A stretch of DNA of 64,000 bases from Heterotrichella gracilis (Eukaryota > Sar > Xanthophyceae > Tribonematales > Xanthonemataceae): positions 150,110-214,109 of the forward strand of contig JAULBX010027605.1 of the NCBI GenBank assembly GCA_032358255.1, read 5' to 3'. Shown piece after piece: positions 54,701 to 64,000 of this stretch. A model generated the notes under the pieces. It worked only from the letters and a program-made list of their open reading frames with translations. It had not been told where the DNA came from and ran no database searches. Both the position numbers and the translations under genes were made by a program. Position 1 is the stretch's first letter. Each line of letters begins with the position of its first letter.

Positions 54701-57700
54701 CTCAGAGGAGGAAACCTCGCGCAGCTCCTGGGGATTTTAGGGTTTAGGGTTTAGAGATTGGGGGGGGAAGGGGTGGTAAAGGAGGGGTGCAGTATGGACA
54801 TCATGCATTGCAGGGATCTCGTGTACATCCTGGGTGGGTGGAATGTGGGCTGGAGGGTTGGGAGTCGGGTGCCACCTACACATTGTGTGCACCTCATGAG
54901 GCAAACACCTCACACAGCTCAAAATGGAGTGGAGAGAAGCAGAGTGACCGTCATCATTGAATGCGCAATGCTCTGCACATGCACGACTCACAAATCCCCA
55001 CCCCCCACCCCCTCACCTTGATCTGCTGCACCATGTCCTGCAGATGCGCCAGGCCGCCCCCGTCCTCAATATCCTCAAGGTCGCGGCGCACAGCCTCAGG
55101 CAGGGAGGCGCAGCTGGTGCTGTCCAGGGCCTGGAGGTAATGGGGGTGTTGATAAAAATGTCAGGGCAGGGGAGGGGAGCAATGCGAGCATAGTGTGCCA
55201 GGTAGCCTAAGCACATGTGTGCAGAAAGCGCCAAGCTGCTTCTGCAAAGGTGAGCACCTAGTTTGTGGTGCGGTGGGCTCAGGATGGAAGCCACGCAGCC
55301 CTTGGCCAAACGCGCACCGTGAGGAACCACATAGCCATATGCACACAGCCACACACGAAACCTCTTCCTGCTGGTTGTCGTCAGCCTCTGTCTACCCCAT
55401 GCACCCCAACCTCCGCCCCCACATCAGGAATACCCCCACCCCCCGCCTCACGCCACCCCAAGTTACCAACAACACCCGCATTCCCACCCCGTACCATATA
55501 GCCACACGCACATACGAAACCTCTCCTGCTCGAAATCCTCCCCACCCACATCCACCCACAGACACCACCCACGCCACCCACATCCCCACCCACCTGCAGG
55601 CAGTCCGGCAGGTCCCACTCCCTGAGCCTCAGCCTTGCCTCGTCACTGGCCGCCTCCAGCTGAGTGAGCTGTGTGCGGTACAGGGTGTCAACCATGTCGG
55701 TGTACTTGGACAGGGCCTTGGCGCTGCAAGGGGGGTGGGGGTTGTAGGGGTGAGGTGGGGATCGCGGGGAGGTAATGGAGAGAGGCCTGATTTTGTATGT
55801 TCCAGCAGGGGGTCTGTGCAGCGTGCAGTGCCAGAACCCTCCAGGGTTTCCGCCTTGCTAGTGGCAAATGTGGGGTTGTAGGGAATGGAAGGCGGTACAC
55901 GCATACAATGCTTCTGCCGGAAACACCATTGGGCTATGAGCAAAGCGCGAACATTTTTTCGGAGAGGTTCCCCAAACACAAAACACCATTACGATTTGCC
56001 TCTAGGGTCTCACCTTGTGTCGGGGATGACCGAGTGGAACAGCCCCTCCGCCACGCCATTAGGGTTTGCCATTAGGGTTTGCCGCTAGGGTTTCACCTTG
56101 TGTCGGGTATGACCGAGTGGAACAGCCCCTCCGCCACGCCATTAGGGTTTGCCATTAGGGTTTGCCATTAGGGTCTTACCTTGTGTCAGGGATGACCGAG
56201 TGGAACAGCCCCTCCGCAGCGCCATCCAGCTCAGTGGGGGGGGTGGGCTTCACAAGGAGGGCACCGCTGATATCAGGCAAGTCGGCGGCAGCGGGGATGC
56301 GCTGCAGGTACACCGTGGAGTTCTCCTTTTCCGCCTTGGGCAGTGTGGTTGAGATGGTGTTGTCGAGGCGCGCGCAGTGGTCCGCCAGCTCCTTGCCCAT
56401 TGTTTTTATGCTCCCCTTGAGCACGTCCAGGGCTGCGCGGGCTTGCTGTGGGCGGGGCGGGGGGGGGGAGGGAGGTGGTGAGCGTTGGGATTGGCAGGCG
56501 GGGCCATGAGAAAGAAAGTCCTTTGAAGATGATTTGAGGAAGGTAAAATACAGAGCAATAACGTCGAGGTCACATGTTCCCTTCATGACCACACCGTGAA
56601 TCCATTGTTTTCATTCATGTATATAATGTTTTTTTATTTGATGTTGTACTTGTTTATATTGGCCTGCATGTCTGACACAGGGACAGTGGAGATCTCCCAT
56701 AAAGTTGCCTCGGAAAGGCCAGGCAGGCACATGGGCCAATCAAGACCTTGCAAAGGCAACTTTGGAAGAAGAACTACGCTGTGCCCGCAACAGGTATGCA
56801 GGCCGTGGACGAAGTGCTGAGGCCTATGGGCGCTGCGCTCTTTAGGGTTTTAGGGTCCACTGTGTTGGCACCCAGCAGCTGGTAGCCTAAGGTGCAGCTG
56901 CAGTCCCCATTGCGTGCATGTCTGCTGCAGCTAGTGCATTGTGAGTGTACGTGAAAACCACACTTGTTACCTCATATTTTGGTATTCAGTCCTAAATGAT
57001 GCTTGTCAGTGAACAGTAAGGCCAGCTCCACATGCTCTCATCATGCACAGCGGATGGTTTGCCATTGCGTGTTCCATGCCATGCCGCGGCAGCCTGCAAT
57101 GCCAGCTGCGCATGCTGCGTTTTGAAGATGCCCCCATGGTCCCCCACCCGCCCCCGCCCCACTATGCGCAGCGCACTCGCTCCCAACCCCTCCCGTTGTG
57201 ATCACGCAGCCCTCTGTGCGGATGCATGGACCAACCATGACCATGTCCCGACATCACAACCTCATGCCCCAACACAAGCCACGTTCACATGCTCCCCCCC
57301 CACCACCACACCACTCACCCCATCACCCCCGCGCCCCACCTTGAGCCGCGCGATCTGCGTAGCACACTCCACCTGCCCCCCACATCCATCCCCCACATCC
57401 TACAGCAGTGTCTTGCCGCCGCGGCGGCTGGCCCACTAAGGCCACACCTACTTGCCAACACCCACCCCCCTGCACCCCCACACCACCAAACCCCACCAAA
57501 CCCCACCAAAAACCCCGTGCCCTACCTTGAGCCGCGCGATCTGCGTCGCGCACTCCTCCTGGTGCCCCGCGTCCACCCCCGCCTGCACAAACGCCTCCAC
57601 CTCATACAGCTGCGCCTTGTTGGTGCTGTGGCTGGACCAGGACTTGTCAAAGTGGGTGGACAAGGGGGGGCGGTCCAGGCAGCGCACCACGTCGCTGTAG

Positions 57701-60091
57701 TACATGGAAACCTGCTTGGCAATCCTGCGGAGGGAGGGGAGGTTTGAGTGGATGGAGGAGGTGAGGGGATGGGGATGCAGTGGATGGTAGAAGGGGTTGC
57801 GCCTCAGGAACAGTTTTCATGGTTTGGGCTGCGGGGAGTGCATGTGCATGCGCCTCCATATCTCATGAGGGGAACACCAACAGGGCACATAAATGTTTCG
57901 CTGAGCCACATCACACCCGGAGCAGGTGTTGCGCCTACAGCCTTCCACCCCCACAGCTTGCCATACCCTCCAGTCATCCCTAACCTAAACCCTTAGTTCA
58001 TTACCCCCGGGCCCTCTTCCCCTCCTCCCTTGCGATGATGGTAGCCACCGAAAACACCCCAGCCCCAATCCCTGGCCACCTTCCATTGCGGACACCATCC
58101 ACTGCCCCCACCCCTGTCAAAAAGCCCTTGCGCGCGTCCCTGGCTGCCTACTTGCCTGCCTACTTGTTCACTTCTGCAACAGCCCACTGGACTTCACCTC
58201 AGTGGCCTGCCAACTCCACTCCACCCACACACACACCTCCCCTGAATGGGTCATACCCTCCCCCCATCCCATCCTTACCAGCAAGAACAGCCCCACCACC
58301 ACCTCCCACACACCCCACCTTGCCAGAATGCCCGCGCCCTTCTTGTCCTTCACCATTAATTGATTGTAAATAAATGCACTTAATTACCTTGCCAGGATGC
58401 CCGCGCTCTTCTTGTCCTTGACCGCCTTCTCATACACGCACTCCTGCGCCTGTGCCAGCATCAGGCGTTCCACCATGGCCGCGCACTCTGGCGAGGTGTC
58501 CACCGGGCGGGGGTTTTCCACCTTGAGGGATGCCACCTCGGCAAGGTAGTTGTAGCTGCCAGCGGCCTCCTGCAGTAGGCGGGTGCGAGTGGCGTGAGGT
58601 GACGGCGTGTGGGGGTTGCGATGTCGGCAGGTTGGTGGGATGGGGTTTGGGGTTGGGTGCATGGCAACAACAAAACTGCACTGCCTGCCTTTGTCAGCGC
58701 CATGAACCCAGCACAGCGCACCCCGTGCCCAAAAGGGAAAATGCGCAAGGTAAGTGAGGAGGGCGAACAGTCTAGATGGGTTAAGAACGTGCAGTGGGAT
58801 GCATCCACTCCTGGTTTTCGCTCCCAAACGCCAGCCCCATCCCACCTCTGTCAGTAACGTCCCTTGTGGTGCAAAGTATGCCACAGGGCAGCTACTGTTA
58901 ACTAAACCAAAGTGAAACAAGCTTGACACCTCGCAACCCAGAGGCATGCCCCGCCCACCTGGAACCACTTTGCCGCCTCCTTTATCCCCGCCTCCGACTT
59001 CTTGTCCACCTACAACTCCAGCTGGCTCTCCACCGCCGCCAGGTTAAACCATGCAGAATACACAGTGCCAGATTGCAAACCTGTTTTGCCCTGCTTGTGC
59101 TGACTCCTACACCCTAGCTGCACCGCTGTAAAGGTTACAATTAACCATCCCAGAAGCATCCCCGCACCCACCTGGAACCACTTTGCCGCCTCCTTGATCC
59201 CCGCGTCCGAGTTCCTGTCCGCCTGCAGCCCCAGCTGGCTCTCCACCGCCGCCAGGTTGAACAGCACGCATGCCTTCTCAAAGTGGATGCTGAACTGCTC
59301 CGAGCGCTTGGTGGGCCTGAAGGCGTCGTACCAGGTGAAGGAGATGGCCACGTTGTCCTTGCCCTTGCTGATGGGGAAGCGGGTCTCCATGGTGGACAGG
59401 GCGGGGTAGTACCTGGGGCAGCGGGGGTGGATGTGGGTTGGCAAAGCGTGAGAGTGAGGTGCCTGTGGCGCCGTGTGTGGTGCTGTGTGTGGTAGTGCGC
59501 GTGTGAGTGGAGAGGTCAGTGTTTGGGTGGTGATTATGGCCGCGTTGCCCTTGCTGTTGCTGATGGGGAAGCGCGTCTCCAAGGCAGACAGGAAGTGGTA
59601 GAACATGGTGGTGGTGGTGGTGCAGGGTGAGAGCGAAGGGTGGAGCTGGCGAGGATGGTGAGAGGTGGGTGGGGTGTATGTGTCAAGAGGTTCCACATAG
59701 AGGAGGTGTGTAGCAAGAGCAAGGTGGTGCAACTCGGTGCAATATCAAGAAAACAAAACATGAGCTTCAGTAAAGTGACTTGAAGCACACAAGGTGCCAT
59801 TATCAGGCGTGCATATGGGCATAGTCCCATCCACCCATCCCAACAAGAAAACCACCCACACGCTGAGCACCGGACGTGCACATACTTTTTCAAGTTGTCC
59901 CTGACAGTGGTGAGTGCCCCTGTGCCTCCCGCCACCGTTGCCCGCAGCTGCTGGACGGTGGCCAGGTCGTCTGTGGCATCTTGCACCTGGAAGTCGCTGT
60001 AGTGCTGGGCGATGTATTTGGACACAGGGCCCTTGATGTCCACCTCATCCGTCTTCTTGCAGTGAACAGCCAGCATGATGTTGCCCCCCAT
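51758..60091 (-). CDS. ALIX: ALIX, BRO1-domain ESCRT adaptor, 13 exons
   Basis: 877 residues, close to the usual ~870 of ALIX. Exons: 59,886-60,091; 59,172-59,412; 58,388-58,569; 57,526-57,724; 56,180-56,445; 55,594-55,723; 55,017-55,130; 54,564-54,727; 54,035-54,155; 53,646-53,765; 53,098-53,313; 52,682-52,836; 51,758-52,277; all phases agree. BRO1 domain (about 1-365): MLAVHCKKTDEVDIKGPVSK, YYPALSTMETRFPIS, FEKACVLFNLAAVESQL, the tail KAEKENSTVYLQRIP and ALLVKPTPP. V domain (about 366-705) is helical (LRLREWDLPDCLQ, FGWNEWKRACE). Last exon: charged coiled stretch, then a Pro/Gln/Tyr-rich tail with repeated YPGY and PPPPP ending in WNKLWGKT. By family it links ESCRT-I/ESCRT-III on endosomes. 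The GTATGT donor after AAA-AA in exon 1 is needed to rebuild the KKYYPAL core. Several introns hold exon-edge copies. Confidence 0.93.
53419..53588 (-). repeat. Copies of ALIX exon 11 5' part and exon 10 3' edge
   Basis: At 53,419-53,466, GGACATGAGCTT-AGGAGCAC and GTTGTCACTGTC repeat the start of exon 11. At 53,538-53,588, CTCTCCGCCAACACCTGGCT repeats the end of exon 10 in diverged form. TTTAGGG repeats (53,340-53,395) stand beside the first. Confidence 0.72.
56001..56139 (-). repeat. Two copies of ALIX exon 5 3' edge
   Basis: CACCTTGTGTCGGG-ATGACC then GAGTGGAACAGCCCCTCCGC occurs at 56,001-56,057 and 56,086-56,139 before the genuine edge at 56,175-56,220. Joints consist of ATTAGGGTTTGCC units repeated two or three times. 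Confidence 0.87.
57340..57385 (-). repeat. Copy of ALIX exon 4 3' edge
   Basis: CCTTGAGCCGCGCGATCTGC then GT-GC-CACTCC-CCTG repeats the genuine edge at 57,525-57,570. Confidence 0.8.
58317..58356 (-). repeat. Copy of ALIX exon 3 3' edge
   Basis: ACCTTGCCAGAATGCCCGCG then C-CTTCTTGTCCTT repeats the genuine edge at 58,386-58,425, only about 70 bp away. A TTAATTGATTGTAAATAAAT spacer lies between them. Confidence 0.83.
58950..59605 (-). repeat. Copies of both edges of ALIX exon 2
   Basis: Downstream copy 58,950-59,050 repeats about 100 bp of the exon 2 end, including the donor (CACCTGGAACCACTTTGCCG; CAGCTGGCTCTCCACCGCCG). Upstream copy at about 59,540-59,605 repeats its start (TGCTGATGGGGAAGCG, GTCTCCA-GG-GGACAGG-like). 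The downstream copy is long enough to be mistaken for an alternative exon. Confidence 0.82.
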
Positions 60092-60761
60092 CTGACCAAG
60101 ATCGAAGCAGGCGGTGGGTATTCCCTGTAGCTGCGTCTCGGAGCCTTTATTTCGGCATGAGAGGGGTGGGGAAGATGGTCACCGCATGCCAGGTGATAAT
60201 ACAAAACACAGTGCCACGGTGCGATGCTCCAGTTTGCAATACTGGGTCCTGACTGGTCCACAGCTGGTATAAGAAAGCGTAACAACCGTTTGCGTTGCAG
60301 GGCTTGATAAAAACCTTGCGAGAGCTTGGCAGGTGCTCACCTTTTCTTTGCTGGCACCAGGAGCGAGCAAATGATAAATGTGTGCGGGGAGGTCGCTGTG
60401 AATGCATGGCCAGTTGTTATAACTTGCAATCCAGAGCAGCAAGTTTTAGTTACCCACTTGCAAGACGACTTCCTAGGCACTACATAACCTTCCTGTCGTC
60501 CCAAACCTCCTTTGAACCTTGCCTTGCTCACACGCCGGAACGCCCACAGTCGAGCAGCTCTGGTTTACTTGTGTGAAACCAAGAAGAGGCTTTGCTTTCG
60601 ACCAGCAACAGCGCCTGGCTGCTCTTCTCCTCTTTTACCTTCGTTTCTACGCTGCCCGGTGGTTGCTCGGGCCAGAACACCTGTCATTCTCAGGCAAAAA
60701 AAAACGCGGGAACTGGCCTTGGCGGCTCGCCACCCACAACACCCCCCCACAGCCAGGGGCG
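60092..60761. promoter_or_regulatory. Divergent promoter region, ALIX / CGR1
   Basis: The two ATGs are 670 bp apart and point outward, so both 5' UTRs and promoters must lie here. No TATA box is obvious. The CGR1-proximal part contains an A-run (AAAAAAAA near 60,696) and a C-run (60,742-60,749). Confidence 0.5.
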
Positions 60762-62988
60762 ATGGCGGTAGAAGCCGCAGACTCGGTCCCCGTGCCGCCG
60801 CAGCACATGCCGCCGCAGGTGTACGACTTCCGGCGGGCTGAGCTGGGCCCCAAGGGTTACAAGGAGCGCACCAAGCGCAAGCTTGACGAGTATGAAGAGC
60901 AGGTGCGGCCTATGTGCATGCATATGCTTTCCTGTGGCGCAAACCGAGGCGAAGCTTCTCTTTTAGTTCCTGTATATGTGGGCGTTCCTTGGTGGGCGGG
61001 TGGCTCCCTGCTTGGCGTGCGCTACACACTTTGTAAAGACCAAGTGGAAGCACTGAAAGCAGGCGGTGTTTGCAAACCCTGTACAGGGGTAAACCCACCC
61101 TGCAGCCCTGCTCAACCACCACAACGCCACCGTCTACATGCACTCACGCATGCCCACCCAACGGCATGTTGTTTCCAGCACACAAAAAACGCCCAATTGC
61201 CAGCATATTGACATGGACCCGCATGTCACCGCCATGCCGTTGTCATCCTTCACCCCCTTCACCCCCTTCACCCCCTGCGCCAGGTTGCTCAGGAGGCTGT
61301 GGAGGAGCGCGTACAGACGGGGGCAGGCACGCACGCCATGAAGAAGACGAAGCACAACACGATAGGAGTGGGAACGGTGCGTGCCGGTGGCGACACCCAA
61401 ACCCTAAAACTCTGAACCCTACACGGGGGCAGGCCCTGCTGTTGACACCCAAAGCCTTGGCATCACTTACCACCTTCACATTGCCTGCCAAGCTTCCTTT
61501 GCAAACCTCAGACAGCATTCTCCTCCCATACACGCTGCCAATCTGTTGGATGGCAGGTATCCTGCTAGTTAAATGATTAACTAATTGGATCCCGCTACTC
61601 CCCCACCCCTGCCCAATAGGCGGCTGCAATGCATGATGTCCTTTTCAACCTGTCAACTTACAATTCCCTGCACCCTGCCTCACAGGCTTGCAATTGCTCC
61701 CACAAGGTGTTTGGCTCTCCCTCCCTGGCCTCAACCTCATTCCCAAAACCCAGAACCCTAAACCCTAAACCCTACCTTCCATCCGCAGGCTCCAACCGGT
61801 CCTGGAAGGTTTCCGGCGAGCCGCCCCTGGCCTCAACCTCAATTCCTGCACCCAAAACCCTGCACCCAAAACCCTGAACCCAAAACCCTTGCACCCCACC
61901 CTACAGGCCTCCAACCGGTCCTGGAAGGTGTCCGGCGAGCCGCCTCGTCGCCGCAAGGCCGCTGTGCCCGCCTTGACCTCCAGCTGGGCCAAGAAGATGA
62001 AGGAGAAGGCGGAGCTGCAGGCGTTCAAGGAGCACAAGGCGGAGGTGAAGGCGGCCAGGGGGGAGAAGCTGGCGGTGAGTGCAGGGGAGGAAGGGGAGGG
62101 GGTCGGGGGAGTCGAGGGAGAGGGCTTGGAAGATGATGGCTGCAGTTGCGATGGAAGGGGGCGGTCGGGGGAATGACTGATGCATGGAGCACCGCCCAGG
62201 CTCCATCTAGTGCTCCTGTGCTGCGTACATATGGAAAAGAGCGGCAGCGCACTGCTTTCGCCATGCGCAGCATCATCGCGACCAGCATTGGCATGCGACA
62301 CCCCGCTAGCCACCATGCTTGCCTGCAATTACCTGTTGGCTAGGATAGATTACACGTTGCTGACTCGTGCATGTGCGCCTCGCATGCATTGTGGCAGAGC
62401 ATGTTGTGCCCGAGAAGCAATCCTGGCAAATAAAACATGCTTTTTATCTCATTTGGGTGTACCGTTTGCCACATTGGCAGCCTTTGCATCAAGCTGTGAA
62501 TGAGGAGATATAGGCAATAGCTCATGGGTTGTTGCAAGGTGCATGACATGTCAGGGTAGCGGTGTCGCCAGGTGCGCCAGGTGTGCCAGCCTGGGGGGGG
62601 TGACCACCACCACCACCTACCACATGCACCTACCACATGCACCATCACACACAGCTCCTGGACACCACCCACCTTCCCACCAACAACCACACCCCTGCCA
62701 CCCACCCTCACACCCTCCCCCATCCTCCACCACCCCACCACCACGACCCCGCCACCCACATCAACCCACCACCACCCACCACCCCTGTGCACCACCACTC
62801 ACCCCCCACCCCCCCCGCAGGCCATCCGCATCCAGCAGGCCGCCGCCAAGGCCCGCAAGGAGGCCTCGCGCATCGCCAGCGCCGTGGTGCAGCCCGTGAG
62901 CACCGCCACCGCCAAGCGCATGATGAAGGACAGGAAGCAGCGCAAGCTGCTGCGCACGGTGGACACAGGCACGGTGGACAAGAGCTGA
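60762..62988 (+). CDS. CGR1: CGR1/CCDC86-like rRNA-processing protein, 4 exons
   Basis: 189 residues in four phase-0 exons: 60,762-60,902; 61,284-61,376; 61,907-62,074; 62,821-62,988 (TGA). The family (yeast Cgr1, human CCDC86) is nucleolar and acts in large-subunit pre-rRNA processing. Seen: the core NRSWKVSGEPPRRRK and TSSWAKKMKEKAELQAFKEH (Cgr1 pattern 'W-K-x-S-x-K-P' followed by 'S-W-x-K-K-M-x-x-R/K'), then a long basic helix (ARKEASRIASAVVQP) and KRMMKDRKQRKLLRTVDT (Cgr1 'K-R-M-x-x-K-Q-x-R'). The N-terminal half (exons 1-2) is weakly conserved, with AMKKTKHNTIGVG. The start is the first ATG, in a purine-containing context (GCGATGG). Confidence 0.88.
61682..61836 (+). repeat. Two copies of CGR1 exon 3 5' edge
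   Basis: Copies at 61,682-61,740 (diverged) and 61,786-61,836 repeat the genuine start and acceptor at 61,902-61,955: CAGGC-TCCAACCGGTCCTG then GAAGGT-TCCGGCGAGCCGCC. ACCCTAAACCCTAAACCCTA lies between the copies (61,755-61,775) and CCAAAACCCTG units follow. This shows the same process on the opposite strand and in an unrelated gene. Confidence 0.87.
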
Positions 62989-64000
62989 TGGGAGGGGGAG
63001 GGGAGGGAAGGAACTCGCACCCCAGTGCCGTGTATATGGTGTGGGTGGGGGGGGCGGGGGGGGGGAATATGGTGCGTGGAGATGCGCAGCCAGGGGCAAC
63101 AGTCAGGAGCGGGAGTAAGCGTGCCAAGTGTGCAGCTATACTGCAATTGGGCAAGGGGGCCTGCAGCGGAGCACCACGCTGACTCCTTTGAGGGCAGACA
63201 AAGCGCAGCGCAACACTGTAAAGCCCGGCTTGCCAGTAGTACTGGAACCCGGAGGCCTGAGAGGGGAATTTTGTGTGGGCTGGCAGGGGGCCTCTGGTTG
63301 GGGTTGGGAAGGAGGGGGCACGCAGGCGCGGTGGGTGCCAGTGAAAATGGAGGGGTGGGGTGCCATCTTGTGGATGCAATGTAGTTGGAGGGTGGCGAGT
63401 GGTGGTGGTGTGTGGGTGGGAAGGGACCATTCGTTTGGACCCCATGTGCTGCCAGTATGGCATAATTGTCGTGCTGACATAGTTTTGTTAATATCTTGCA
63501 CAACCATTGTCTCGTAACCCATGGATGTGCTTTGATCATGCATCTCTTGTAAAATTGGGTTTTGAATCTGGAAACGGTGATCTTGAGCAATTTGGACTGA
63601 CCTTTGCACCACAAATGTTGCGCTGTTGCAGCAGGAGAAGGGCAAATACTATTAGCAGTGCTTGCAAGCCAATTGCCCTGGGGGCAGATCCAATGACAGT
63701 CACTGAGCTTCAACAGTGTTACACAGTAGCTTCATCTTTTAGAAAATGTCAAAAGTCAGTTGACAATGTCCTCAAATATCAACGATGGGTCATGGAAGTT
63801 CAAGATGCTCCTCTGAGTCAGCTAGTCGCCTATGGTATCAAGCCAAATATGCTGCAGCCCCATGGGCACCACTGTCAACATATGGATTTACTCATCTAGT
63901 GGTATCGATATCGCGCGCGGTTCTCACTATGGGAACCGTGTGTGGCTACACAGTGGCAACTGGTGGCTACAGCCTGGCTAAACTCGCCTCCTTTGCCGCA
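62989..64000. other. CGR1 3' flank and unassigned ORF
   Basis: The first part (62,989-63,480) is GC-rich flank. An open frame on the plus strand, with an ATG at 63,522 and stop at 63,899, encodes about 125 residues (e.g. SVDNVLKYQRWVMEVQ). I do not recognise it. Its lower GC differs from the surrounding genes, and it could be part of a mobile element or an exon of a gene running off the window. Confidence 0.4.
63217..63221 (+). terminator. Candidate TGTAA poly(A) signal for CGR1
   Basis: TGTAA lies 229 bp after the CGR1 stop codon. It fits the green-algal signal but is a short match. Confidence 0.3.

Noticed and set aside
63507-63899. Tyrosine-recombinase or retroelement fragment
   Set aside because: The ORF has one vaguely suggestive stretch but no catalytic motif I can identify, so I left it unassigned.
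1-64000. Exon-edge copies as assembly artefacts
   Set aside because: The copies are diverged to different degrees, carry their own indels and have different spacers, which collapsed or repeated read errors would not give. Long-read confirmation would still be decisive.

Overview
The window looks like nuclear DNA of a green alga (Chlorophyta). It is GC-rich and its genes are split into many short exons with GT-AG introns. Introns are full of the plant/green-algal telomere heptamer (CCCTAAA / TTTAGGG), and the proteins resemble plant and algal families. I cannot name a species. All calls come from reading ORFs, splice signals and family motifs by eye.

Layout. (1) 1-1,982: downstream sequence with no gene I recognise. 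(2) 1,983-41,574, minus strand: one giant lipid-transfer protein gene, VPS13 of the plant type. I could place 65 exons totalling about 14.7 kb of coding sequence (about 4,900 residues). All junctions are phase-consistent except exon 26/27. Domain order: N-terminal chorein, extended bridge, PH domain, first block of 'W-P-GY' (Vps62-like) modules, VAB/SHR-BD region, ATG2_C-like helices, C-terminal PH-like region, second Vps62-like block. (3) 42,587-43,537, plus strand: a four-exon gene for an unrecognised small membrane protein, divergent from VPS13. (4) 43.5-46.1 kb: intergenic DNA with a pure telomere-type tract, a degenerate ~240-bp tandem repeat with weak armadillo-like coding potential, and a long fold-back element. 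(5) 45.99-52.86 kb: a tandem segmental duplication. Each unit holds the 3' end of an ALIX gene followed by a small gene. One small gene has an F-box exon and an apparent frameshift; the other is intact but has no F-box exon. (6) 51,758-60,091, minus strand: ALIX (BRO1-domain ESCRT adaptor), 13 exons, 877 residues. (7) 60,762-62,988, plus strand: CGR1/CCDC86-like ribosome-biogenesis protein, 4 exons, 189 residues, divergent from ALIX. (8) 62,989-64,000: nothing recognised beyond one unassigned ORF.

The most unusual property runs across all of this. In at least two dozen introns of three unrelated genes on both strands, the edge of the adjoining exon, with its splice site, is duplicated one to six times inside the intron. 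Copies lie in direct orientation and are mostly separated by telomere-like heptamers. In one intron the whole ~180-bp period, including purely intronic sequence, is repeated. This suggests introns in this genome grow by repeated tandem duplication across the splice junction, with telomere-like sequence at the joints.

VPS13 (bulk lipid transfer at membrane contacts) and ALIX (ESCRT/endosomal sorting) both act in endomembrane traffic; CGR1 acts in the nucleolus. I see no operon-like relationship, only two divergent promoter regions (VPS13/membrane gene and ALIX/CGR1).
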